Source of the DNA: Paenibacillus sp. URB8-2 | GTDB taxonomy: Bacteria > Bacillota > Bacilli > Paenibacillales > Paenibacillaceae | Direction of reading: 5' to 3' | DNA length: 64,000 bases | NCBI RefSeq assembly: GCF_013393385.1 | Contig: NZ_AP023239.1 | Coordinates: forward strand, 4,526,001 to 4,590,000 | In this document: one piece after another, positions 7,270 to 17,223 of the stretch | Numbering within the stretch: the first letter of the stretch is position 1 | How the letters are laid out: every line of letters starts with the position of its first letter | Made by a program: the position numbers and the translations under genes | The notes under the pieces: model-generated | The model's database searches: none | What the model was told of the DNA's origin: nothing | Seen by the model: the letters and a program-made list of their open reading frames with translations, nothing else

Positions 7270-8841
7270 TCAATTCCCGGCATTCAATATATTCGCAATC
7301 GCTTGAGCCGCTTCCGCGCGGGTCGTCGTTCCCTGCGGGACGAACGCTGCCGCGCTTCTGCCTTTCATCAGGCCAAGTCCCGCGGCTGTGCCGACGGCTT
7401 CCCGCGCCCAAACGCTGATTGCGCTTTGGTCCTTGAAGACCGGCGCGGCAGCTTCCGGTTTGGCCTGCGGATGGAGGACGCTCCAGGCTCTGACGAGCAT
7501 CGCCGCCATTTCCTCGCGGCTGATGGTCTGCTCCGGTTTGAAGAAATCGCTGCCAATCCCCTTGATGATTCCGGCCTGATAGGCTGCCGCCACTTCATCC
7601 GCGTACCACTTGCCGGCAGGAACATCCGTGAATGCCGCGCCGCCTCCGCTCAGTCCCAGCGCCCGAACCAGCAGCGCCGCGAATTCCGCACGCGTCACTT
7701 TGCGGGCGGGAGCGAACTCCCTCAGGCTGATCCCTTCCACTACTTGCTTCGCCGCCATTTCCGTAACGGCGTCATATGCCCAGTTTCCGGCGGGAACATC
7801 CGTGAATGTTTTGCGGTACTCCAGCACCGCGTATTTGCTGAAATGACTCGTTCTGCCGCTCGCCACATTTCCTGAAGACAGGCTGCCGATATACTCAAGC
7901 TCCCCTGCATTGGAAATATAATAGAGACCGGCCAGCTTGCCAGTTGCTAGCCCGCTTGCCTTCAACTGGAGCGTAACCGGATGCCCGAATGCGGAGACCG
8001 CCGTTTCCGCTCCGCCGGCCGCAATCAGCTTCAGCTTGAATTCGTATATTTCGCTTCCCGGCTTGATTTCGGCAAACTGGCGCTGCTTCGCGAGCGCCAG
8101 CAGGGACTCGCCGTCGGCAGGCGGCACCTTGGCGACACTAACGGCCACTTCCCCGCCTGCTTTGGATGCCTGGGCAAGCAGTTCGCCGAGCGTCTGAGCG
8201 CTCAGTTTAAGCGTGAATTTGTCACCCTCCAAATTGAGACCGTTGCCGCCCTGCGCAAGCTTTTCCAGCAGAGCGACCGGAATGCGCGCCTCTGTGCTTG
8301 TTCCAAGTGTGAACGTCGCCTCTTTTAGGCCTTCGTTCAGGGTGAGCTTATCCTCCGTTACCCGCACGATATTGGCGGGAGAGGGAGAAGGCGCCTGGGA
8401 TGCCGGCATGCCCGAGCCGCCCGAACCGGAGCCCGAACCAGCTGAGGGCGTTGCGCTTGCGGTTGCACTTGGCGTTGGGGTTGGAGTTGGCGCCGTCAGC
8501 CCGTATGTAAAGCTGGTTTTGTACGGAGCGCTGCTGTTCTCCACGCCGAGCTGAACCTCATACTTGCCCTCGGCGGAAAGGTTCCATTTAAATGTGAACA
8601 CACCGCCGTCCCCGCTTTTTATACTGTCAAGAAAAAATTGGCCGCCGGGATCCACTACCTTCAGCGTCACCAGCTGTCCGGCTCCGGACGCCACTTTACC
8701 TGTAACCGCAGCCTGCTTGGTGGACGCGTCGGCGCTTGCGGCAACATCTGTAAACCAGACGGGTTCCGCAGCGGAGGCCATTGCCTGCCAGAGTGTGGAA
8801 AAGAGAAGGATTAGGATTAGCGCGGTTATGCTTTTCTTCAT
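7270..8841 (-). CDS. Secreted SLH-domain protein
   Basis: A 523-residue cell-surface protein with a signal peptide (residues 1 to about 24), an Ig-like beta domain (about 30-115), a Pro/Thr/Ser/Gly linker (about 118-155) and a beta-rich region typical of Paenibacillus SLH proteins (about 158-345, ending in SHFSKYAV). Three SLH repeats follow (about 347-523; TFTDVPAGNWAYDAV, AFTDVPAGKWYADEV, VFKDQSAISVWAREA). SLH repeats bind pyruvylated secondary cell-wall polymer. It follows the giant glycosidase gene and has a strong AAGGAGG site, so it may present or retain the glycosidase or its substrate at the surface. The partner role is inference. Confidence 0.88.
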   Translation of the reverse strand: MKKSITALILILLFSTLWQAMASAAEPVWFTDVAASADASTKQAAVTGKVASGAGQLVTLKVVDPGGQFFLDSIKSGDGGVFTFKWNLSAEGKYEVQLGVENSSAPYKTSFTYGLTAPTPTPTPSATASATPSAGSGSGSGGSGMPASQAPSPSPANIVRVTEDKLTLNEGLKEATFTLGTSTEARIPVALLEKLAQGGNGLNLEGDKFTLKLSAQTLGELLAQASKAGGEVAVSVAKVPPADGESLLALAKQRQFAEIKPGSEIYEFKLKLIAAGGAETAVSAFGHPVTLQLKASGLATGKLAGLYYISNAGELEYIGSLSSGNVASGRTSHFSKYAVLEYRKTFTDVPAGNWAYDAVTEMAAKQVVEGISLREFAPARKVTRAEFAALLVRALGLSGGGAAFTDVPAGKWYADEVAAAYQAGIIKGIGSDFFKPEQTISREEMAAMLVRAWSVLHPQAKPEAAAPVFKDQSAISVWAREAVGTAAGLGLMKGRSAAAFVPQGTTTRAEAAQAIANILNAGN

Positions 8842-8865
8842 TGTTTGCCTCCTTCTAAAAGGAGC

Positions 8866-8888
8866 CCCGGCGGGGCATTCCCGCCGGG
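8866..8888 (-). terminator. GC-rich hairpin between glycosidase and SLH genes
   Basis: CCCGGCGGG pairs with CCCGCCGGG around a 5-base loop, followed on the minus strand by GCTCCTTTT. It may be a weak or leaky terminator, lowering expression of the SLH gene relative to the glycosidase. Confidence 0.55.
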
Positions 8889-8905
8889 TTCCTTCATCTA
8901 ATAGT

Positions 8906-11900
8906 TCAAGGGGTCAACTCCACTACGTCGGCTAGAGGCATCATGGTTGTGTTCATCAGATCCTCACCTTCCCAAACCATCAGCTTGACCTTGTATCCCG
9001 CCACACTGGAAGGAAGCTGGAATCCGGCGTTCAGCTGCAGGGTCTGGCCCGCTTTGACCAATGAGGAGCTGTAGGCGTGATTGACCATCTTCAATCCGCC
9101 ATTCTCATCATAAAGCGCGGCAATGATCAACACTTGCTTGTCTTCGGACAAGGCGTTCGTAATTTTGACCTTGGCGTCCAAATATTTGCCGGCTTCAAGC
9201 TTATTCATGTTGAAGGACGGCTCCATCTTAAAGCTGTCTTCCATCCGCTTCAACACCGTATAGTTCAGCGTATACGCTGCGCTTCCGGCTTCGACCCGGA
9301 TCTGGTACGGACCCGCGGGCAACGTGGCCGGGAGCGGCAGAGTGAGGCTCGCTTTGCCGCCGGCAATGGAACCGGAAGCTGCCGGAACGCCCTCATACGG
9401 CAGGGCATTTTTCAGCAGAATCGCCTTGACGGCCGTTCCGTCAGCGACGTTAACCGTATTAACGGCGATTTGCACATCCTTGGCGCTTCCGGCACGGTGC
9501 ATTTCGGCGCCTAGCGTTACGTCTTTAATGTTCGAAGTACCTTTAGCGGAAAGCACGGCTGTGATTTGCTGCGCCTCGGAGGTCGCAACCTGCGCCGTTC
9601 TGACATACAGCTTGCGGGCGGCGGTGTCGTAGTGCCAGACATCTTGACCTGCGTTCACAGCGTCCTTGGAACCAACCTCCGTCAGTTCTTTGGTGCCCCG
9701 CTTGACGGAATAGACCGTCTTGTCTTCGGCTCCGATCTTCACTTCGGTAGACCATACTCGGCTTTCGACCTTGCCTGTGTAGCTGCCCTTTATAGCGGCA
9801 ATGTTCAACGACACTTTATCATTGTGTTCGCTCGCTGAAATCTCGGTTGCCGCCGATTGGCCGTTCTCGTAAGCGTAGGTTTTGCCGTCATCCTCATAAA
9901 GCGTGAATTTCGAAGTCTCGCCGCTGCTTAACGGATACACTTTGAGCGTCAGTTCGTTCGCTGGAGTCTGGCCGGTAAAGTCCTGCGCTTCTCTGGTCGG
10001 AATGATGCCGCCTTCCTTCACCAGCATCGGAATGGTGTTCAGATCGGCGTTATACGTAATTTCCTTGCCGCCGGTAAACTGCTGTTCAGAGTTCCAGTCA
10101 TACCAGTTTCCGCTTGGAAGGTAGATCGTTCTGCCCGTTGCTTTCTCCTGATGAACAGGAGCGGCCAGAATGGAGCTGCCGAACATCCACTGATCCTGAA
10201 GGTTGTAAACATTGCTGTCGTTCGCGTAATCCATAACCAGCGGCTTCATCAGCGAAGTTTCGCCATCCGCCGTCTGTTTAGCCGTGGAATAAATATACGG
10301 CAGCAGCTGGTAGCGCTGATTAATCGCTTTGGTCACAGCAGCTTCCGCAACGGTTCCGTACGCCCAAGGCTCTCTGATATTGGTCGGATCCGAAGGATCG
10401 TCTCCGAGAGCCACATGGGAACGGAAGATCGGCATCAGCGAAGCCGCCTGCATCCAGCGGGTATACAGCTCCGGCGAAGGCTTGCCGTTAAAACCGCCGG
10501 TATCGTTGGTGTAATACGAAATGCCTGATGCAGCCGCGCTAAGACCAAGCTGCAACTGATGCGAGAAGGAAGCCCAGCTGGAGTCGATGTCTCCGCTCCA
10601 GACGGTGGTGCCATACTGCTGAATGCCGGTGAATCCCGATCTGGCCAGTGTCCAGACGCGGTCATTGGTGTAGCCGCGCTGTCCGTCGTAGAAAGCTTTC
10701 GCTTCATTCAGCGCGTACACATTCGTAATCTCCGCCGCGCTGCCCGCCGCAAACTGGTCTCTTACAGAATCGGTTGGCTGCTCCGGTTCGTTAAGGTCGA
10801 TCCAGTAGCCCTTCACGCCAACATCATGCAGCTTTTTAACTTGAGAGCTGTACCACTTGGCCGCTTCGGGATTGGTGAAGTCGATCAGTCCCGCTTTGCC
10901 GTACCAGGCCGGATAAATGATTGTTTTGCCGGAAGAATCCTTGACAAAATAACCTTTGCTGTCGCCCTCTTTAAAATTGGAAGCCGTAACTTGGACGTAA
11001 GGGTCGACGATGGTTACGATATTCACGCCTTTATCCTTCAGCTCAGCCATATTTGCCTTCGGATTGGTGAAATTCTGCGCAGGATCATCGTTCCAGGTCA
11101 TATCAAAATAATGATTTTTCTTGGCCCAGTACACATCCAGCACCATAGAGTCGAGCGGAATATTCTTATCGCGGAAGGTATCCACGATGCCGTCCACCTC
11201 GTTCCAGCTTCTGTAGCCAAATCTGGACTGCATATAGCCTAGTGTCCACATCGGCGGAATCGGAGCGGTGCCGGTTAGCTTCGAGAAACTCTTCATAATG
11301 CTGTTCAAGGAACCGTTGTTCTCGCCGGCCATGAAGTAGTACAGCATCTCTCCGTTTGGCGCGCTGAAGCTGTAACGGTCGGCATCCGCCTTGCCCATGT
11401 CGAAGGCCACATTCTCGTACGTATTGTCAAAGTAGAGTCCATAGCCCTTCGTGCTGGTAAAGAAGGTGCTGGAAACGTCGGACGTATTGCCGCCGTAGCC
11501 TCCGGTCATGGCATTGTTCATAACCACTTTCTTGCCTCTGCGATCAAACGACTGCGCGTCGCGGTCCATACCGAGCCCGAAGATATGCTCATCCTGGGCC
11601 AGAGCCATTTCGCTGTAAACGCCGGTGTCTCCGTCGTACCCGAAGCCTTCGCCGCCAATTTGCTCGGAGAGCAGCTTCGTGTTCGAAGCGTCATAGTAGG
11701 CCAGGCGGAACGGCGATTTGTAGGCGCGTACGCTCATGGCATCCGTTTGAATCAAAATATAGCCTTCGTCTTCCAAATCTGTAACGGAAGGATTTACTGA
11801 TCCCTGCTCACTGTCAACGACAAAAGTGTCCTTCTTTGCAAACGTTCCGGTCGGCTCCATCCATACCTTGGCCGTATCGGCTTTCACGAATTCAAGCTTC

Positions 11901-14900
11901 ACCTTCGCGCTGCCCTGCGAATTCAGCACAACCGCCCGTCCGCCTGAGGATATCTGATACGGATCGGTTTCTGACAGACTTTTTACAAAGGTAACGTCTT
12001 TAAACTGCTGGTTGCTGTCCTTTTGCAGCTTGAAGTCGTCGATACCCAGCATACTTCCCGCTTTGCCCTCGGAGATCACGCCGACCTTGACCACTTCATT
12101 CATGGCCAGCTGAATATTCGGCAGCTTCAGCTCCGTAAATTCCGCCCCGGCAGGAATATCAAGCGTCTTGGTGCCGCCGGAATAAGTTACATATACCTGG
12201 GCTTTGCCGAGATCCCCGGTCTTGCGGGTCTTCAGCGTCAGCTGATATACACCGTCTGTCGGCGCATTGCTGAACTGCCATAAATCGGAGGAATAGTCAC
12301 TGGCGCCGCCAATTCTTGCAAAGGCATTATCCCCGTCTTTGGCAACAGCCTGATGCGTCATGTTCGTGCGGCTCCATCCGGTGAAGCCTTCGTCGAAGCC
12401 AGGATTATATAAACCAACCGATGGGGCTTCGCTCACAACTTCCTCTGATGTAAATGAAACATTATCGATCTGCATGGAAGTATCTACCTTGGGAGCCTCC
12501 AGGATGAACTTGATCGTAGCCTCCTGCTCCGTTATATCCGCTTCGGCCTTGAATTCCTTGTATTCAAAGTCGCCTGCTTCCCATTTCGTCTTGCCTGTCG
12601 ATGGAATTCCATCCTTCAGGCTAGGCGTAATATTAACCGTCACATCGTCTTTACCCGGCTGTGAAATGATCATCTTCGCTTTTCCGCCCGCGAATGTCGG
12701 GTCGGTATGCGGCATTAGTTTGACCATAGCCGACAACGTGTAATGCCCGCTCTTCAGACTGGTGATCTTTTGCTGGGAGATCGCTTTTCCGCCCGCATCC
12801 GGAGAGTACAAGTACTGCTTGTGGCCTGCATAAGCATCATTGGTATCTACGCCGTGCCATATCGTCGTGCCCTGCGTATCTACAGCCCATCCGGTTTCGT
12901 TCCCTGCTTCAAAATCACCGTTAATCAATTGGCCGGTTCCGGAACTGAACGATATGGAATCAATATGAACTGAACCCGCGCTGTCTTCCGTTTGTTTCAG
13001 GGTGATCAGATTCATTCCTTTTTTCAGTGAAACCGTCTTTTCCGAACTGCTCCATTTATCCCACTTGTCTTTGCCCAAACTATTGAAAATGAGCGAGTCC
13101 GAATCAACGGGGCTGCCGGCCTCATCTTCCACAGACACCGCCAGAGAACTGTCCGCTTCGTTTCCGTTGGCATAGCGGACATTGAGCGGATAATCGCCGT
13201 CCTGTGGAACGCTGACTGCAAAGGTCAATTTGGCGTCTTTTTTATCCAGCCCGCCGATGTAGCCGAAGCCCTGATAGCCTGCCTCATCATTGCCGAAAAT
13301 CGCTCCGCCCTGATACGAGGCCACTTCCGCCTGATACGACTTGGAGGCCGTCTTCGGAATCAGCTTCAGCACGACAGCGTCATGCGGCTCCAGCGTCTTG
13401 GAGTATATCGTTTTGTATCCAAGGTCTTTGTGCTCCCAAATATCGCGGACATAGGCTCCGTCTGCCAGTCCAAGCTCTTTCGCGAAATTCATGGAAAGCG
13501 TCTTGGATTCGTCGCTGCGGTTGAAGAGGGCAACGGCCCATGTTCCATCCGGCAGCTGTCCGGCCCACCGTTCGCTGTCGCGGCTGGCGTTGTTCTTGTA
13601 ATGCTCGCCTGAATAATAAATCGGCTTGCCGACAAAGCCCGATTTGTTCAGCTCGATCAGTTCCGGGTTCTGATAGAACTTGGCATTGTCCCCGATCGTG
13701 TCGTATTGGTCGGCAATCGTTATCGGAGAACCCGCCATCGTGAACAGAGACAGGGCCGTCTTCCGCTCGTTGTCGGCGAATTGGCCGCTGTAGGTGTTCA
13801 GGCGCAGGAAGTCGCCGTCATTAATCATCGAGCCGCGGCCCGAAATATCGGAAAAGCCGGTGAATCCCTGGAAAGAGTTGGCCCACTGCGACCAGCTGGC
13901 CGTCCAGTTCTGACGGCGTCCGCTGGTATGATCCCAGCCTCCCCCGAATACGTCCTCGTCGATGCGGATCATGTCGCCGAACTGCTGCTCATACTTGGCA
14001 TGGCCCTTCAGGTCCGGCATAACCAAACTGAGGAATACATGATTATCTGCGGATGCTTCGTCCATCCACTGCAGCGCTTTGGCGTATTCCGTATCTGAGT
14101 TGTGGCCCGTTCCTATCTGGCCTAGGCCTTGATCGTAGCCCGATTCATACCAGGACAGGAAATCCACGCGCAGGAAGGAAGCGCCTTGCTCGGCCAGGAA
14201 CTTCACATAACCTTGGAGATACTCTTTCGCGCCCTTTTTGTTGACATCCAGCCAGTAGAGCGCCTGGTCGGCGCCCTGTCCGCCGTCGAAGCGGTCGCCG
14301 TTCAGCTGCTTGCCGTTGCCGAGATTGTACGGCTCCGTCTTAACCAGGCTCGCTACCGGAATCTGCTCGGTGCTGCCGTCTTCATTTTTCACAGTGACAT
14401 GGTATTTGTCCGGATGCTTCAGCACTTCGGGGGTGACCCACAGCGGGTTATAGTAAATTCCCAGCTTCATGCCTTTGCTCTTGATGTAATCTCCCCAGTA
14501 CTTCCAGGTGTGGCCGTCCGGGTAAACCTCGGAAGGATAACCCTGCCAGTCATTCGGCCCGGCCCATTTGACTTCCACATCGTCCACATCAATCCCCGCG
14601 AAGCCGGCCTTTCCTTTAGGGTCCACAATGAACCCAAGATCCAGCTTGCCGGACGTTACATCCACAGTCATGGAGTAGTCGGTCCAGTCCTGGCTGGACA
14701 CCGTTTTGGCCAGTGTTGCCTCCGGTACCGCGTTGTTGTAGCCGTTCACTTGAAATACTGCGGTCGCTCCATTTTTGATCATGTCGTTCTTGGTCTTGGC
14801 TTTGGCTTTTACCGTATACAGACCGTTCGGCAGATCAATGCTTTGCGAAACCTTTTGTACCTCATCGGCCCCCGGATTCCAGGTGTACAGAGATTTGTAT

Positions 14901-15838
14901 ACGCCCATTTCGTTTTCATTAATGCCGAATCCGCCGCCGCCCGTGCCGGTAATATTCCAGCCGTCCGTATTTCCCTGATTGAAATTCCCGTTGACTACGT
15001 GGTTCGAAGTATCGACCTCATCCGTAACCTTCTCAAGCTTCACATCGTCAAGGTCCAGCCCGGCGCTTTTCTTCGATTTGGCTTCCGCATCATAAGAGAA
15101 TTCCAGATACACATTCGGATTGGTAATGTTCAAGTCGACGCTGTAATCCGTCCAATCTTCATAGGTAATGGCGGTTACCGTTTCGGCCGCAGGATCAGCT
15201 GCATCATAGCCCTTAATCTTCATGTAGACCGGAACGCCGTCTGTGTACATTCCGTTCTTGGTCTTCGCCTTTGCGCTCAGACGGTACAACCCCGTATCCT
15301 CCAGATACACGTTCTGGCTGACGGTTTCCTTATGGGGATCATCCATCCACGTATACAAGGAATCATTGCCGTTGTCGGTATTTCGCCCGTGGGCGGCCGG
15401 TCCGGTGAAGGTCCAGCCCTTTGTCTCGGGAGCGCTGAAATTACCATTGACCACTCCATATACGGGCCCCGTATCGCTATCATCGCTCGAACCCAGCGGA
15501 TCGGTCATCCATTTATTGTTATGCGATACAATGTAACCGTTCTCATTTAATAGCGTGGCACCTTCGATCCATCCGTCCGTACTGACCATATCGTAGCCGT
15601 ACGGCTGAAAATTTTCCGCCATCCAGTCAATATTCGCTTTCCAGCGGTCTTCCGGCATGTACGTATTTTGGGTCCATTGATGCTCGTACGTAATCCAGTA
15701 CATCGGCCCGGAGCCTTTTCTGGTGAACTCGCTGTCCCTCGCCATCGCGGGAACGGAGCCGAATGCCGGCACGATCAGGCTTAACGCCATAACCGAGGTC
15801 ATTATTCGGTGTAACCGCTTCCTATTCTTTTTTTGCAT
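8906..15838 (-). CDS. Giant secreted GH27-like/GH31 multimodular glycosidase
   Basis: A 2310-residue exported enzyme. The signal peptide covers about residues 1-33. A GH27/GH36-type alpha-galactosidase-like barrel starts near residue 37 (YMPEDRWKANIDWMAENF), is interrupted by two beta-sandwich modules (about 148-430) and resumes at WKYWGDYIKSKGMKLGIYYN. Candidate catalytic Asp residues are in FLRVDFLSWY (about 559) and MIRIDEDVF (about 628). A CBM35/CBM6-like module (about 850-985) and two CBM4/9-like modules follow. A full GH31 domain has its nucleophile Asp in YWIDLNEP (about 1681) and acid/base Asp in WSGDIDSSW (about 1750). C-terminal beta domains end the protein. GH27 includes isomaltodextranase and GH31 alpha-glucosidases, so an alpha-glucan or dextran substrate is a reasonable guess. 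Its ribosome binding site has been displaced by an IS630 element. Confidence 0.88.
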   Translation of the reverse strand: MQKKNRKRLHRIMTSVMALSLIVPAFGSVPAMARDSEFTRKGSGPMYWITYEHQWTQNTYMPEDRWKANIDWMAENFQPYGYDMVSTDGWIEGATLLNENGYIVSHNNKWMTDPLGSSDDSDTGPVYGVVNGNFSAPETKGWTFTGPAAHGRNTDNGNDSLYTWMDDPHKETVSQNVYLEDTGLYRLSAKAKTKNGMYTDGVPVYMKIKGYDAADPAAETVTAITYEDWTDYSVDLNITNPNVYLEFSYDAEAKSKKSAGLDLDDVKLEKVTDEVDTSNHVVNGNFNQGNTDGWNITGTGGGGFGINENEMGVYKSLYTWNPGADEVQKVSQSIDLPNGLYTVKAKAKTKNDMIKNGATAVFQVNGYNNAVPEATLAKTVSSQDWTDYSMTVDVTSGKLDLGFIVDPKGKAGFAGIDVDDVEVKWAGPNDWQGYPSEVYPDGHTWKYWGDYIKSKGMKLGIYYNPLWVTPEVLKHPDKYHVTVKNEDGSTEQIPVASLVKTEPYNLGNGKQLNGDRFDGGQGADQALYWLDVNKKGAKEYLQGYVKFLAEQGASFLRVDFLSWYESGYDQGLGQIGTGHNSDTEYAKALQWMDEASADNHVFLSLVMPDLKGHAKYEQQFGDMIRIDEDVFGGGWDHTSGRRQNWTASWSQWANSFQGFTGFSDISGRGSMINDGDFLRLNTYSGQFADNERKTALSLFTMAGSPITIADQYDTIGDNAKFYQNPELIELNKSGFVGKPIYYSGEHYKNNASRDSERWAGQLPDGTWAVALFNRSDESKTLSMNFAKELGLADGAYVRDIWEHKDLGYKTIYSKTLEPHDAVVLKLIPKTASKSYQAEVASYQGGAIFGNDEAGYQGFGYIGGLDKKDAKLTFAVSVPQDGDYPLNVRYANGNEADSSLAVSVEDEAGSPVDSDSLIFNSLGKDKWDKWSSSEKTVSLKKGMNLITLKQTEDSAGSVHIDSISFSSGTGQLINGDFEAGNETGWAVDTQGTTIWHGVDTNDAYAGHKQYLYSPDAGGKAISQQKITSLKSGHYTLSAMVKLMPHTDPTFAGGKAKMIISQPGKDDVTVNITPSLKDGIPSTGKTKWEAGDFEYKEFKAEADITEQEATIKFILEAPKVDTSMQIDNVSFTSEEVVSEAPSVGLYNPGFDEGFTGWSRTNMTHQAVAKDGDNAFARIGGASDYSSDLWQFSNAPTDGVYQLTLKTRKTGDLGKAQVYVTYSGGTKTLDIPAGAEFTELKLPNIQLAMNEVVKVGVISEGKAGSMLGIDDFKLQKDSNQQFKDVTFVKSLSETDPYQISSGGRAVVLNSQGSAKVKLEFVKADTAKVWMEPTGTFAKKDTFVVDSEQGSVNPSVTDLEDEGYILIQTDAMSVRAYKSPFRLAYYDASNTKLLSEQIGGEGFGYDGDTGVYSEMALAQDEHIFGLGMDRDAQSFDRRGKKVVMNNAMTGGYGGNTSDVSSTFFTSTKGYGLYFDNTYENVAFDMGKADADRYSFSAPNGEMLYYFMAGENNGSLNSIMKSFSKLTGTAPIPPMWTLGYMQSRFGYRSWNEVDGIVDTFRDKNIPLDSMVLDVYWAKKNHYFDMTWNDDPAQNFTNPKANMAELKDKGVNIVTIVDPYVQVTASNFKEGDSKGYFVKDSSGKTIIYPAWYGKAGLIDFTNPEAAKWYSSQVKKLHDVGVKGYWIDLNEPEQPTDSVRDQFAAGSAAEITNVYALNEAKAFYDGQRGYTNDRVWTLARSGFTGIQQYGTTVWSGDIDSSWASFSHQLQLGLSAAASGISYYTNDTGGFNGKPSPELYTRWMQAASLMPIFRSHVALGDDPSDPTNIREPWAYGTVAEAAVTKAINQRYQLLPYIYSTAKQTADGETSLMKPLVMDYANDSNVYNLQDQWMFGSSILAAPVHQEKATGRTIYLPSGNWYDWNSEQQFTGGKEITYNADLNTIPMLVKEGGIIPTREAQDFTGQTPANELTLKVYPLSSGETSKFTLYEDDGKTYAYENGQSAATEISASEHNDKVSLNIAAIKGSYTGKVESRVWSTEVKIGAEDKTVYSVKRGTKELTEVGSKDAVNAGQDVWHYDTAARKLYVRTAQVATSEAQQITAVLSAKGTSNIKDVTLGAEMHRAGSAKDVQIAVNTVNVADGTAVKAILLKNALPYEGVPAASGSIAGGKASLTLPLPATLPAGPYQIRVEAGSAAYTLNYTVLKRMEDSFKMEPSFNMNKLEAGKYLDAKVKITNALSEDKQVLIIAALYDENGGLKMVNHAYSSSLVKAGQTLQLNAGFQLPSSVAGYKVKLMVWEGEDLMNTTMMPLADVVELTP

Positions 15839-15916
15839 CCCCTAGTACAGCATCAGAATTAAAATAGTTAACTTTTGGTAGATATGATATAGTCGAGAGA
15901 AAAAGAGGTATCGACT

Positions 15917-16384
15917 ATGAAACTACGTGCATATGCGGTTTGCTTGACCCCGGATCAGCAGAAAGAATTACAAGGGGTGTGCTCAAAAGGGAAAGTGGCC
16001 GCACGCTCACTCCGGCGAGCACAAATTCTGTTGTGGGCGGACGAGAACCGGGTGGGCGGCAAGCTTTCGGACACCACCATTGCGGAGCAATTACACATCC
16101 ACACCAACACGGTATATCTGGTCCGTAAGACCTTTTCGGAAAAGGGATTACAGGCTGCTGTCGAACGAAAAAAGAGACTGACACCGCCAAATCCTCCAAA
16201 GGTTACCGGCGAACTGGAGGCGAAAATCATCGCGCTCAGTTGCAGTACTCCGCCCGCTGGAAGAAGTCGGTGGACCCTTCGACTTTTAGCAGACAAGACC
16301 GTTGAACTGGGTTACATTGACAGCATTTCGTACGACACGGTGGACCGCATTTTAAAAAAACGAACTCAAGCCCCATCTTCGTAA
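15917..16384 (+). CDS. IS630-family transposase, N-terminal frame
   Basis: A 155-residue helix-turn-helix part of an IS630 transposase ([37 protein letters not shown]). The frame runs through an A7 tract (16354-16360) and then ends shortly after with TQAPSS. The rest of the protein is in the +1 frame; removing one A from the tract joins the two frames exactly. It could be expressed by slippage on A7 or be a disabled copy. Confidence 0.85.
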   Translation: MKLRAYAVCLTPDQQKELQGVCSKGKVAARSLRRAQILLWADENRVGGKLSDTTIAEQLHIHTNTVYLVRKTFSEKGLQAAVERKKRLTPPNPPKVTGELEAKIIALSCSTPPAGRSRWTLRLLADKTVELGYIDSISYDTVDRILKKRTQAPSS

Positions 16385-17057
16385 GTGTTGGTGCATTCCA
16401 CCGAAGCAGAATGCAGCGTTTGTGGCAGCCATGGAAGATGTATTAGAGGTCTACCATTTACCCTACGACAGCGAATGTCCCGTGATTTGCATGGATGAGA
16501 AACCGTTCCAACTGCTGGATGACGCTCGAAAACCGATCCCGATGAAGCCCGCCAAGCCGCTGCGTGAAGACTCCGAATACGTACGTCATGGGACCTGCAG
16601 TATCTTTATCTTCACTGAACCGCTTGTGGGCTGGAGACACGTCAGCGTTCGTCCTCGCCGCACAAAAATGGAATGGGCGGAGCAAGTTCGAGAACTGTTA
16701 GACGTACATTACCCGAGTGCACCCAAAATTCGTTTAGTGATGGATAATTTAAACACGCATTCGATCGCCTCGTTGTATGAAGCCTTTGAACCGGAAACCG
16801 CCTTGCGTCTAGCCAAACGGCTCGAAATTCATTACACCCCCAAACATGGCAGTTGGCTGAACATTGCTGAAATTGAGCTGAGCGTAATGACGCGCCAATG
16901 TTTAGCAAGACGAATTCCGTCAATAGAAGAATTAGCAAGCGAACTGACCGAATGGGAATCTGCTCGTAACGCTTCTCAAAGAGGTATAGATTGGCAATTC
17001 ACTACCAAAGATGCACGGATAAAACTTAAAAGGCTTTACCCACAATTTAAAGACTGA
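16359..17057 (+). CDS. IS630-family transposase, catalytic frame
   Basis: The DDE half of the IS630 transposase in the +1 frame, continuing from the A7 tract as [20 protein letters not shown]. Catalytic residues visible are the Asp of VICMDEKPF, the Asp of [10 protein letters not shown] and the Glu of [12 protein letters not shown]. An internal ATG at 16422 could start a separate product, but the homology begins upstream of it, so a fused protein is expected. Confidence 0.85.
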   Translation, partial: NELKPHLRKCWCIPPKQNAAFVAAMEDVLEVYHLPYDSECPVICMDEKPFQLLDDARKPIPMKPAKPLREDSEYVRHGTCSIFIFTEPLVGWRHVSVRPRRTKMEWAEQVRELLDVHYPSAPKIRLVMDNLNTHSIASLYEAFEPETALRLAKRLEIHYTPKHGSWLNIAEIELSVMTRQCLARRIPSIEELASELTEWESARNASQRGIDWQFTTKDARIKLKRLYPQFKD

Positions 17058-17071
17058 TGCTGTACTAGTGT

Positions 17072-17077
17072 CCTCCC
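17072..17077 (-). promoter_or_regulatory. Displaced ribosome binding site of the glycosidase gene
   Basis: GGGAGG on the minus strand. With the IS630 element and one TA removed, it would lie about 10 bases before the glycosidase ATG at 15838. The insertion now puts 1.2 kb between them; the new upstream sequence offers only GGGG directly against the ATG. No gene is seen between 17078 and 17223. Confidence 0.7.
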
Positions 17078-17223
17078 GTTTGATTAGAGTGGATAACCCT
17101 ACCTGCAAAAGCATCGCACCCGGCTGCGAAATTCACCTCCTTAAAAAGGAATTTCCGGCATACATTCAAGCGCCGGCCTCTTCTTCCGCAGAATTCTGTC
17201 AGCTTCATCCCCCTTCTTTCGTG

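Larger units (their letters stand above)
15845..17065 (+). mobile_element. IS630-family insertion sequence
   Basis: A 1221-bp element with ends GTACAGCATCAG and CTGATGCTGTAC. It is flanked by TA dinucleotides (15843-15844 and 17066-17067), the TA duplication typical of IS630/mariner elements. The outward repeat including flanks is CTAGTACAGCATCAG. It lies five bases upstream of the glycosidase ATG. Confidence 0.9.

Noticed and set aside
14129..15550. 473-codon open frame on the plus strand
   Set aside because: Antisense of the giant glycosidase in a GC-rich region; long shadow frames are expected there and no motif is visible.
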